Source: Hypericum androsaemum (lineage: Eukaryota; Streptophyta; Magnoliopsida; Malpighiales; Hypericaceae). Taken from it: a DNA stretch of 64,000 bases. Below are positions 31,558-41,384 of the stretch, piece after piece. Numbering within the stretch: the stretch's first letter is position 1; the number at the start of each line of letters is the position of its first letter. The notes beneath the pieces were generated by a model. That model was not told the origin of the DNA. It was given only the letters and a program-made list of their open reading frames with translations, and did no database searches. The position numbers were made by a program, and so were the translations under genes. The DNA is taken from assembly GCA_963995505.1 (NCBI GenBank), contig OZ023199.1, positions 62,001 to 126,000 on the forward strand, read 5' to 3'.

Positions 31558-32851
31558 GTGCAATTCAGACATGTTAAGTTGAGTGTTGTTTGGGAGTTCA
31601 TGAAGCGGTGCAAGCGTGTTCAGATATCCAACCTCCTCCCTCATGAGAGGCATCACCAGCTCCCACTTGAACCTCCTCACAATGTGATGCAGAAAGACGA
31701 GGATCTCCACCCTGGCATACTCGTAACCCAGGCACATCCGTGGCCCGCCCCCCCACAAAGATTTTGGCAAACTCCAAAACATTACTTATAATAAAAAAAA
31801 TCTTTTAAATGAGAGACTTTTATTTAGATATATTTATAGTACCCTGAAACTTTTTATTATGATAAGCGGCCGCCACCTTCTCGTCGGCGATCACCGTCGC
31901 CCCCGAATGGGACGTAGGAGTACGGAGTGTGCCTCTCTTCAAAGGCTCGAAGGTATCCAACCTCCTCATGAGCAGACTTATCGCGGATGCTGTAGTATCG
32001 TGGCCGGCGAAGAACAGAACCAACGTGTTGTCAACGATCTCCATCTCGGAAAGGAGCCTGCCATTATCATCCACTTGAGTGACAAGCAGATGGGATAGAA
32101 GGTCCTGTGTTGGCGACACCCTTTTCTCATTCAAGGCTTGTCTTCTTTCTCTAACCATCAGCCTGATCTCTTCCCTAATGGCATCTCCAGCTCTCGTGGA
32201 GTTGTAGAATGCAGTCCCGGGAATGTCAATGGCGAACCCGAATGCCCCTTTGAGGAATGTGCTGAAGTGATCGGCGAGCCTGGAGATCTGGGATGGGTCG
32301 TCCATGCTTGCGAATAGGCGACACGCCAGCTCGAACGTGTACAACTTCACGGCTGGATGGGCTACCACATCTGCTTTTCCTTGCCAGTGCATGGAGATGT
32401 GCTGTTGAGTGACCATGTCCATCCTCTCCAAGTACCTCCTCAGAGCATCCGGGTTAAGAAAGGACATGAGAGCGCCTCTCATGGCCTTGGCCTCATCCCC
32501 GACCACGTTAAGCAAGCTCGACCCGAAGAGCTTCCTCACGGAAGCAGGCCACCAGACGTTCACCAGCCTGTTCTCATTGCTGAACAGGAATTTGTTCCCG
32601 GCCTGCCCGCAGAAGACAACGATTTGTTGCCCGAGGAGTGAGGTCTTGAACACCTCGGAGCCGTGCCTCTCCATCCTCTCCCTGATGAACTTTTCGGGCT
32701 TCCCTTGCTGCCCTGCAGGGACGAAGGCGATGGTCTCTCCGATGAGCGGCCATCCCAGGCTTCCCGGGGGCAGATTCGGGTCAGGGAAGACTCTGTCTTT
32801 GAGTGCCTTGAGTGAAGCCACAAGGAGCAGCGTAGCTATGACTACCAACAT
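31558..32851 (-). pseudogene. CYP716-type cytochrome P450, inactivated by a deletion and an insertion
   Basis: The 343-codon frame from 32851 starts like a CYP716 (membrane anchor MLVVIATLLLVASLKAL, then PPGSLGWPLIGETIAF) and is intact through the substrate region to the I-helix oxygen-binding motif FFAGHDTTASAI. It then jumps to sense that, one base out of frame, reads FEERHTPYSYVPFGG, the segment just before the heme loop. The K-helix ExxR and the PERF region, about 110-130 residues, are missing. After PFGG about 125 bases of AT-rich DNA intervene before [15 protein letters not shown] (from about 31757), the heme-ligand Cys region, and a degenerate C-terminus. Members of CYP716 oxidise triterpenes such as beta-amyrin; that is family knowledge. 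This copy cannot make a working enzyme. Confidence 0.85.
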
Positions 32852-32907
32852 TGCTAATGTTTTTAATCGATGATGATATATGTGAATATGTAACTTCTGT
32901 GGTGTTG

Positions 32908-32928
32908 CGACTCCATATTTATAATAAT
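32908..32928 (-). promoter_or_regulatory. TATA-like element upstream of the P450 pseudogene
   Basis: Minus-strand TTATTATAAATATGGAG lies about 60-75 bases before the P450 start codon, so the promoter core may outlast the gene. Confidence 0.4.
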
Positions 32929-34541
32929 TGGCATGTTAACGAAAATTGACTAATTCTAGTTGGAGTTATAAAATGTATGCTTAAAAAATCATCTAGTTTG
33001 TGGCGTCAGGGGCTGCTCGCCTTGATCAGCACACATACCGTATGTTTTGATAAATTAAGGGGGGTCAGTCACCAAGGAAGCTGCCATCTTTTGACGAGTT
33101 GACCAGTAGTACACCAGTGGAAACATAGAACGTTCCCTAAAAGCGACCGTACATTTAATAAATGCTAAATTTTGATTATTCAAATCTATAATCATACTTT
33201 AGCCTTAATCATACAAACATATTATATGAGCTGCATCCTTGTCAAGCAAGAGCAAACCAGGGCTGAACGGTCGCATCTTGTTAACCACGGCTCTCTTGTT
33301 AATTATAATTTTTTCAAGAGAACAACATGAAATAAATCTGGAACGATGGTACAAAATGATGAGAATGGAAAACTAAAAAATATCGAAAAAATCAACTATC
33401 ATAGTTTAGGAGAAATAAAATAACCACCTGCAGGGTCCTATTCCTCAAGGCAGACAAATGAATGATCCAAACCAGTTTGCCAACAACAGTGGACTGTATG
33501 GCATGCAGATTCGGAACCGATCAGTAGCCAACTACGACAGAGCCCTCACAAGATGAAGGTCGGTTCTCAGCAGGGATCGGTTACTCGTTTGGCTTCGACG
33601 TGACAGACTACACTGTATGGCGGTCATCGCACCCTAAGCAGATTGACTCGACGACATATATAGACTTGTACCAAGGACGCCCGAGAGAAGGCAGCTCCGA
33701 AACTGGTTCCCCAGCATGCTTTTAAAGAGCATTTAACCGTGGCTGTAGTGCACCAAAGACTAGGAGTCCGCTGTCTGTTGTTGCTCGGAGTACTTGTACT
33801 ATATCGCAAAATAACGCTTCTATTTCTCTGCAATGGAATCTTCTCTATTCTGATTTTTTTTTAATTAAAAAAAAGAGAGAGCAAGTTCTGAAGACGTGAT
33901 ACTGAATATAATAAATTAATATAAACTTCACGGAACCACGCACGCAGAATATTGTATCTGAAATCGTTGACTTTTTCCGCTGAGCATGCTTTCTGCAGAA
34001 GAACGGAGTATTTCCAGCTCCAAAGATCCCATTTTTGCCATCAATATGTGAACAACCAATCAAGGGAGGGGTAGTAAGAATATTACAGTCAGATACTGAA
34101 TATATCAAGCTCCTAAAGAGAATCTGCCATGACAAAGTAGAACGCCATGAAACCTTGCATCTGAATCCCGCGCAAGCAGCATAAAGTTCGCTCCATGTGC
34201 GTCATAAAATTGCACAGAGGCACGTCCTACTGCTGTGAAATCCACTTTCAGCATCTTCTCTCTCGCTTTAAGCAGCAACGCGTGCAAATGGAAAACAACT
34301 AGATTATGAACACCTTTTGCTTGCAAATCAAAATTTTATACATACTTCTCCTTCCGCTCATGCTACGCCACTCCCAAGGCGGAGGATAAATCATATGCAT
34401 ATACAAGGCAGCAGATAGCATTTTTGGTCATTCTAACGTGAGCTCTACAATCTCATTCTCGACAAGATACATTCACAAAGGGACACGGCAAGCATATAAA
34501 ACAGAGGAGGAAGGTAACAAAAGGGAGAAAGGGTTTTGTAC
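32929..34541. other. Intergenic; possible 3' exons of the hypothetical gene at 34542
   Basis: 33240-33850 has moderately GC-rich unique-looking sequence without a recognisable frame. A minus frame at 34326-34105 (LKAREKMLKVDFTAVGRASV) could be a downstream exon of the hypothetical gene, but no splice partner could be confirmed. Confidence 0.35.
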
Positions 34542-35096
34542 CTGGAGTCGAATTCCCTGACCTCGGCAAGTTGCTTCCCAATGACATCCACCCACTGCAC
34601 TCTCCTGCTCTTCTTCTCAACCTCTCGGGCGCCATTTCGGTCTGGTGCTGCCCTCTTGATGCTGCTCTTGAGACAATTCTGATCGCCATTGGATTGCTTG
34701 GCATTTACCTGTGCAGCACTCTCTCCCTCGGTCACCTGAGCGGTATCCGAGGCAGAAGGCGCGCTCTCCAATCTGAGAGGACCGGGACCGGGAGCGCATA
34801 TGCTTGAAGAAGGCTTGCAGAAGCATACATGACTAGGACAGGAGATCTTGCAGAACAAGACCCTCATCAAACTGACTGACTTTTACTGTTAAATTACGGG
34901 CTAAGATGCACCATTGACGATGAGCATTGGCAATAATAATACCCAATCGGCTTCCGATCAAGGCCGTACCGGAATTGAAGCACCCAGAACAAGTTCCATA
35001 AGAGAAACAACTGTGGAGGGTCACAAGGTCAAAGGAGGAAGCATCGTCGTCGTCGTCGTCGTCCTCATCCAAACCCAATGGTGATGATACATGCAA
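34542..35096 (-). CDS. Hypothetical plant protein with VQWVDVIGKQLAEVREF motif (exons uncertain)
   Basis: The 3' exon, about 34870-34542, encodes a Ser/Gln-rich segment followed by KKSRRVQWVDVIGKQLAEV and REFDSR, ending at a GT donor at 34541. A basic patch followed by VQW.D..GK.LAEVREFE-like sense occurs in several plant proteins of unknown function. Upstream, ATG at 35096 opens a frame with an acidic run (LGLDEDDDDDDDASSFDL) that looks like a real N-terminus but is in another frame, so an intron must join them if both belong. The exact junction and the 3' end were not resolved. I do not know its function. Confidence 0.4.
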
Positions 35097-35164
35097 CAGA
35101 AAAAGAGAGGAGGAGCCAAAGAAAGAACCTTCTTTTAGTGTGTGGTTTAAGGTAAAAATGGGAT

Positions 35165-35182
35165 CTTTGAGAGAGAGAGAGA
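35165..35182. repeat. (GA)n in the presumed leader of the hypothetical gene
   Basis: A short GA run lies about 70-90 bases before the ATG at 35096, a common position for purine repeats in plant leaders. Confidence 0.5.
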
Positions 35183-36219
35183 GTTACGGTTAAGAATTAA
35201 GATCATCAGTTATCATTCCTTTGGAGGGAGGGATAGACAGACAGAGAGAAAGAAGGTACTTTTAACCAAACCCCACTTATGTTCTGTCTGGTAAAGCAAA
35301 GTCATAAATTCGCGGCACACGATCTTAACTTTTTCCTCCTACTAAACCATCTCTTAAAAAAAAACCCAGTTGTTAGTTCCTTTTGTGCCTTGAGAAATTG
35401 GTTTAATGTAATTACATTTTTTTTAAATTTGATTCGACAGGAAAAATTGATCTACGAGACACCGTTAGAAATTAATTGGCTTTTAGCATACACATATATA
35501 GATGCTAAATTTGATTGAGAGTCACTATAGTATAGTATAGTATCCCATAAGCTAGAAAGGTATACATTTTTTGATTTTATTCCAGACGCAACGCAATGCT
35601 ACTTTTTGTTGTTAGTTGGCGGGACCCATGCAATCAATACAAATTACAAACAACACAACGCAACAAAAGAGGAGGGCTTGTTTACTTTATTGATCCAAGA
35701 TCAGAGGCATCAAGTTACACTATCATCAATCTCAATTAGTACACAAATATCAACACGAATTATTCTGACCTAGTTAAAGTTTTTCATGGTCCGGTACGAA
35801 AAAACTAGGCGAAAATCTGGTATGAAACAATTTGTAATCCAACTTAACTCTAACCTAGATTTGACAATCACGTGATTCAGACCAAAAGCAACTGTAACTT
35901 TATTTTCTTAGAGACCACCCTTTTCTCCAACGAATGCCGCTAGTTACGGAGGACAAGCGCATGCCCCAATGTGTTTCGAAATCCAAAACGAAAGGCACGT
36001 ACTAATCATTGGATAGCGAGATCCAAGCTTCTGCTGCTGCTGCTGTATCATCATCATCTTTTAATACCATATACCGTACTCGCACCGTTTCTCTACCAAG
36101 TTCACATGTTTATTAGCTCTAAATGCAGGAGGCTGCTTGCGTACAAGAATTGGCTGGCTCATTTGTGATTAAACTGCCTTTGAGATCAAAATGCTAACTT
36201 CAGAATATGCTTTGATTCT

Positions 36220-36545
36220 AGAAACAGGAGGAACCTGGAATCCCCAACTGTTGGGGAGCCTTTGAGGATAGGAAATGCAATGACTGTCTCCTATGCTGGC
36301 CGAGTCTGTCAGCAGCATTACTTACGAGCCTGTCAACTCCGAGCCCCTGCCAAAACTGAGTCGTCTGGGTCATTGCTCAAACAAGTGATGATGGTAAGGC
36401 TAGGAAGAACATAGAGTCAAAAGATTTTAATCAGGATAAAATCTATAATGTTTGGCGGTTAAGATGATGCTTCTGAAACAGTTGCAGCTCTCTCTTTGCG
36501 CTTCACTTTCTCTTCCAATCGCCTTCTCCGCAATGCTTTGTTCTT
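36220..36545 (-). other. Possible unassigned coding remnant
   Basis: Minus-strand segments read NKALRRRRLEEKVKRKERA (about 36540-36485) and, after stops, FWQGLGVDRLVSNAADRLGQ (about 36350-36280). Both have protein-like composition, unlike the surrounding AT-rich DNA. No family recognised and no full exon chain found. The remaining 35200-37330 holds no gene I can support. Confidence 0.3.
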
Positions 36546-36835
36546 AGCTTACAATTACTCTTTTATACCAATTAAAGGATCGCCATAGTAGCTAATTTTC
36601 TAACCATAAAATTCTCAATTTTCAAGGAGACACACACTCTTGAACAAATGCGGATAATACAAAAAAACTACGGAGCATCCAAAAAAAAAATGAAGACGGC
36701 GGAGAGCACACCGTTAGACCATCCACATTTATGCCTTTTTCTTGCCCTTGACCTTGCCATTGATGGGGCCAAAACTCGCCCCCCAAACCCTCGCCCTCGC
36801 CCTTCTTCTTTTTTTGAATACTTTTTTATCTAGTT

Positions 36836-37352
36836 AATTATACTTGATATAATATTATTCGTATAAATAAATTTTTTAGATATTATTTATGTGGTTAAAA
36901 AAATTGAGGGCCACGTGTAATTTTTTTTTTCATAAAACTATCTACTTAGTTACACTTGATACAATATTATTCGTACAAATAGATTTTTTGGATATAATTT
37001 GTGTGGTTAAAATAATTTAGAATTATCTGTGATAAAAAATAATTATAATTTATATGAAAATTTTCATTAAGTAATAATTGGATTATAATTTATATTTTTT
37101 TGGATATTATTCGTACAAATAAGTTATAATTTATATGAAAATTTTCGGATATTATTCGTATTAAGTTATAATTTATATGAAAATTTTCAATTTAGATAAA
37201 ATTTGGATGAGAGAGAAATTAATTGTTTATCCTGTGACCTAAGTCGGGACAGGTTGTGAATGTGAGTAGAATAAGAGATAATTGGGTTGTGCTGATATGG
37301 ATGAGAGAGAAATTAATTATTTATTCCGTGACCTAGGTTGGGGCAGGTTGCG
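36836..37352. repeat. Diverged direct duplications in AT-rich DNA
   Basis: A block at about 36838-36905 (TTGATATAATATTATTCGTA...) recurs at about 36950-37025, and GATGAGAGAGAAATTAATTG at 37207 recurs at 37302 with the following TCC(T/G)GTGACCTA context. The copies are 80-90% alike by eye. Confidence 0.6.
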
Positions 37353-37359
37353 GATGCTG

Positions 37360-37960
37360 ATGATCTTGATCCATAGGAACAATTAATTCTGAAAATGCTG
37401 CATTTGCAAGCTCACGTCCGTACACGAATAGTTCAAATCTCTCTGTCAAACGGAACCTGCATGCCTGTAGTGAACAGTAAATAAATTGAAACAATAGGGG
37501 ACTAGCTAGATTCAAGGGATTGATATAATGGACGAAACAATGCATAGCAACAGAGTTTAGACCCTGACCCTGACCATAAGCATTTGTCCATCTTAAGCAT
37601 AATCAGATTCATGTTGCTTGGTTCAAGTTTCTGGAAGTCTGTTTTTACACTGATATTACATCCGAGTTAAGCGATGATTAGCGTCGAGAAGCTGATATTC
37701 ACTAATCCAGTTACAAATTTCTGATGTCAAGCCCATGGAACTCAGTAAAGTGCGTGATACAGGCCAGAGACAGTGTTAAGCATTTACCATCTCTATAAAA
37801 TGCTACAAAACATTAGATCAAAAAGCAGTCACCCGCAAGCCAGATCAAAACTTCCATACCTACGATGCGGTTTGGCCAGTGGAGATATTTCAATGGGATA
37901 ATCCACAACAAATGTAGGTTGTACAAGCTTAGGTTCAACAACAATTTTCAAACACCTGCA
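37360..37960 (-). pseudogene. Lysyl-tRNA synthetase (organellar type) fragment, two exon remnants
   Basis: Minus 37950-37855 reads [20 protein letters not shown] and [10 protein letters not shown]. After an intron-like gap, minus 37470-37365 reads RLTERFELFVYGRELANAAF and SELIVPMDQ. These are adjacent blocks of the class II catalytic core of LysRS (motif 2 region, LTERFELF..G.E.ANAFSEL). Nothing upstream or downstream of these blocks is present, and an extra Ala appears in NAAFSEL. The fragment is about 45 codons of a 600-residue enzyme: a duplicated remnant, not a gene. Confidence 0.8.
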
Positions 37961-37979
37961 ACAGAAAAATGAAGCGATC

Positions 37980-38130
37980 CTAGAATTGGGCCCTATCTTT
38001 TTAACAACAATTTCAATGGGATATTTCAATGGAATATTTCAATGGAATTGTTCCAGGTTCAACAACAATTTCAATGGGATATTTCAATGGAATTGTTCCA
38101 GGTTCTAGGGCCTTATCTTTTTAGAACTGG
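37980..38130. repeat. Nested micro-duplication made from LysRS exon sequence
   Basis: AACAACAATTTCAATGGGAT is present at 38003 and again at 38060, each followed by ATTTCAATGGAATTGTTCCA-type sequence. GGGCC(C)TATCTTTTTA frames both sides. Parts match the neighbouring LysRS remnant in the same orientation (AATGGGAT near 37895 and GTTCAACAACAATTTTCAA near 37932). It looks like replication-slippage copies of that exon. Confidence 0.65.
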
Positions 38131-38139
38131 GCCGGACTT

Positions 38140-38820
38140 GTTGTAGCGATCCTAGGCCCAAAAAGTCCTCTGGGCTTTTTGGACTTCTGTTTGGACAAGC
38201 CCACATTCTGGAATCTTCTTCACCTTCCAGGTGGCTTTGAATTTAAATTTCGAATTTAAATTCAAGCCAATAAATGGGATAACAGCCTAATGAATATGGG
38301 GGTTTTATGGGTCTTGTAACAGCCCATTTAATGGGTAGGTTAATGGCCCTATTAAATCCGAATTTGGCTGTTGGAGGTCCAAGGCTGCCTATAAAAGGAG
38401 CCCACCTCCTTCATTCCAAATCATCCCAGCTCATACTCTTCCTTGAGCTCTCTACTTCTCCCTCCATAGCATAGCATTTCTCACTTTCATTTGTGTCGGA
38501 GTTCTAAGGCTACGAAAGGTTCGAAAGCTGTACGAAAGTGCTTCCTTTGTACACGAGGTTGGGCGTTGTACTTTGGGAACTCTCTTACCCACGGAGGCCT
38601 GAAGCATATAGGCGGGTAATAAGAGTTTAAGGGCACACGGTAAAACTGTGGCTTCGTCCAGGATTGCATCCGAAATTCCTAGCTCGAAGAAGACGGTTGT
38701 ACACACTTACTTACAAGTGTGATTGTGAGCATACCTCTAAACTCTTCTCTTTATATGCTTACGATCTATATTTGCATACTCGTATTAAACCATAGTTTAC
38801 TAATATTCTTTCTAACACCA
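38140..38820 (+). mobile_element. Putative solo LTR or other promoter-bearing repeat
   Basis: From TGTTGTAGCGATCCTAGG to a CTTTCTAACA end the segment is distinctly less AT-rich than its flanks, lacks long frames, and contains CTATAAAAGGAGCC (about 38389-38402), a strong TATA box, followed by a CT-rich untranslated-like stretch. TG...CA ends fit a solo LTR of about 680 bp. Flanking 5-mers do not match, and no primer-binding site of the TGGTATCAGAGC type follows, so the call is tentative. Confidence 0.4.
38389..38398 (+). promoter_or_regulatory. TATA box in the LTR-like repeat
   Basis: CTATAAAAGG matches the plant consensus well and is followed by a pyrimidine-rich leader beginning near 38425. 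Confidence 0.5.
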
Positions 38821-39339
38821 ACCCCCTTCGGACTGGCTGTCGTGCCGGAAGTATAGCCCAATCCAATGCTCTGCCATTCATCCTTGGGTGGCTGCCAAGG
38901 AAACTCAGGGTCTCCCGTGACAGATGATTAAACTCTGATTTTTTTTTTAAATTTATTCATAGACAAATGTGAATTAGAAGTTGCAACTATTTTGGGCATT
39001 TTGACGTGGATATGAAATTGGATCCATCTGATGGCTGGCTGGGAGTTGTTGTCCTCGACAGCGGAAAATGGCCGAAGCGGTTACAAAGTTGTAGTCTTTT
39101 TTTTTTCGGTTACAAAGTTGGGCTATGGAGAAAATTTGAAGTCAATTCGAAAACAATGAATCCAATAATTAGTCTGTCTGACTTTTTTAGGAGACGAGTC
39201 TCCATAATATATTTAACATTCATATCGCCGGAACAAGAGAAGAGAAGCCTATCCTATCCGGAAGCAAATTGTTCCCTTCCATTAAAGCCTCGGGATGTAA
39301 TAATCTCTCTCCCTTGCTTATCATCCATCACTCACTCAC

Positions 39340-40400
39340 TCACTTGGGGGTGAAAGCCTGAAAACATATTATTAACACTTAGATACATACATACAGTAAC
39401 TAACCCAACTTATTATTAAATATTATTATTATTATTAAGTATTGTTGTATTAATGAAACACTTACTGCAAATACTGTAGCGTGCCCTGGGTCCGCAAGGT
39501 GCGCGAACAGGTTGTCAATGGGACCGGTCGCAGTGTAGATGTGCTGGAACCACGCCCCCATGACCGCGAGCATGGCCACCCTCCCGTTCTTGATCTCCTT
39601 GGTCCGGAGCTCCTTGATCATCTGGGGTGAGCCACTCCCCCACCCGAGTGGGTCGAACCAGAGGCCTCCCGGGTAACCCACGTCCCTCCCCGTGAGCTTG
39701 TTGCTGGGGAAGATGGGGTCGGTGTTGACTGAGCCTGGCTTGAGGATGTCAGCCCACCTCCTTCCTTCGGCCCACCCGATCAGGACGAGCTCGACCACGA
39801 AGAGGGTGGTGGTGTCAGTGAAGTAGTCGACCTCCCCAGCGGTGTACCAGGACGGGGTGCTGAGGATGCCGATCTTGGTCAGGAGCTCTGGGATGAAGAT
39901 CCCTGCAGCCCCCAGCATTGCCCACCTGCAGTGCACCAGCTCCGCCTGCACGTTCCATCTCAACGTCTCTGGGTCCGACCCTGTATGTCCGCCCCACCAA
40001 CCACACACACACTCTCTCTCTGTCAGTACCGGCACTAGCTTTTTTAAAACCGCATTCTCTGCATATAAAGAAGGAGAATTGCTTACCGAGGCCCAAGGGA
40101 TCAAAGCCAAAGTCTCCCGGAAGGCTGCATGGGGCAATGAAAGAGGAATCAGCATGTTGCTGATGAAAAATAACAAGGTAGTAAAAATGTGGGGGAAAGG
40201 GAAGAACCTGCCGTCGAGCCATTCGGGAGGAGTGCTGCCAGGGAACCAAAGGGGCCTTTCGGTGTCAGCCACAGCGCAGACAGCGACCGATGATCTTGAT
40301 CTCCTTGAGCTCCACTGCGCCCCCCTACTTAGGAAGGAAGCTTTTGTTGCTCCAGTTCCCGCAACCAGTGATCCATTCTTATGCGAGCTGCCATCATGAT

Positions 40401-40467
<67 letters not shown>

Positions 40468-40667
40468 TTGGACATTATTCTTTGTACTTGCATACACACA
40501 TAAATCAACTGGGGCAGAGTTGATATAGCTTAACTCGAAGACAGTTATACGTTATCATAAGTACACAACTATAGCTTATAGTATGTATGTATATGTATAA
40601 GTTGTTCTTGCCTGGAGGAGAGGGCAACGCCAGCAATGGCAGAAGAAGCACAATAAGAAGAAGCCAT
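39340..40667 (-). CDS. LHCA2: Photosystem I chlorophyll a/b-binding protein, LHCA2 type, 5 exons, 268 aa
   Basis: Antenna protein of photosystem I in the thylakoid membrane. Exons (minus): 40667-40612, 40387-40208, 40124-40087, 39980-39466, 39357-39340; the lengths keep frame, and the last exon encodes only AFTPK and the stop. A Ser/Ala-rich chloroplast transit peptide ([18 protein letters not shown]) precedes the mature part [19 protein letters not shown]. Chlorophyll-binding helices are visible: [20 protein letters not shown], the middle helix [18 protein letters not shown], and [20 protein letters not shown] with the conserved [24 protein letters not shown] and [18 protein letters not shown] point to LHCA2 (LHCA6 is close and cannot be excluded). 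The first intron appears to use a GC donor (CCAG|GCAAGA) with a normal AG acceptor at 40389-40388. Confidence 0.9.
40407..40464. repeat. (AT)n microsatellite, about 29 units, in LHCA2 intron 1
   Basis: A perfect AT run that ends about 20 bases upstream of the intron's acceptor region. The run opens long Ile-Tyr frames on both strands, which are artefacts. Confidence 0.9.
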
Positions 40668-41144
40668 ATGTAGATCAATGTGATGATACGTTTCCTTTGT
40701 GAATCAGAAAGCAATGTGCCTTTTGATTTGGAGGCAAGGAAGGAGGGAGGTTAATAATAGAAGAGAAGAGAGCCTCAACAATAGATATGGATATGGATAT
40801 GGAGCCTATCTTGGAAGGATAGGAGAGGGACAGCAGCAATTGGCCGCCGTGTCACCCACAATCTGAGCTTACCTGGAAAGAATCTCCGATTCGTGGCTCC
40901 GCTTCACTCCCATTCTATTATCTGCCCAATGTCTATATCCACCCGGCGGGACCCAATCCACAGCAACTCGTTATTAATTCAATTCAAGTTCAAACCGAAT
41001 AATACTACTACAAATTTTATTCTTCCTCTACCTGAACTAGAACAAATCAAATAGAATAAAAACCATTGAGGTGCGATGCAATGGTAAAAAATAGTAATAA
41101 AAAGAAAGAAGAAGAAGAAGGAAACGGGTGGGTTAGGGTTAGTA

Positions 41145-41384
41145 TTAGGTAGGTAGCTGGGGATCACGGGAGGTGAAATTGATGGGAATGGCGCGGGTGC
41201 CTTGGCCTAGCAATTGGGTGCATCCCATTTGGCATCCTTTCTCGCACGACGCCGTGTTGGCCTCCGTTATCCCCATGCATATCACCATGCATTCCGACAA
41301 GCACCTCCCCGTCTCCGCCGCCACCACCGCCCACGCACATACCATTATTACCAACACCCCCACCGCCGATAAAGCCCTCCTCAT
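41145..41384 (-). CDS. Small secreted cysteine-rich peptide, 79 aa
   Basis: An intact single-exon frame: a clear signal peptide (ALSAVGVLVIMVCAWAVVAA), then a mature part with six cysteines spaced C-x3-C-x3-C-x10-C-x3-C-x3-C (CLSECMVIC and CEKGCQMGC), then a short Pro/Asn-rich tail. Paired CxxxC motifs on two helices are typical of alpha-hairpinin or thionin-like plant peptides, which can be defence peptides or protease inhibitors; the exact family is not certain. It lies about 500 bases 3' of the LHCA2 transcription start, same strand as LHCA2. Confidence 0.7.
   Translation of the reverse strand: MRRALSAVGVLVIMVCAWAVVAAETGRCLSECMVICMGITEANTASCEKGCQMGCTQLLGQGTRAIPINFTSRDPQLPT

Noticed and set aside
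34105..34326. 73-codon minus frame as a separate gene
   Set aside because: Lacks a clear start, splice sites or known domain. Kept only as a possible downstream exon of the neighbouring hypothetical gene.
39842..40399. 185-codon plus-strand frame
   Set aside because: Antisense of LHCA2 exons and their introns; it crosses true splice sites.
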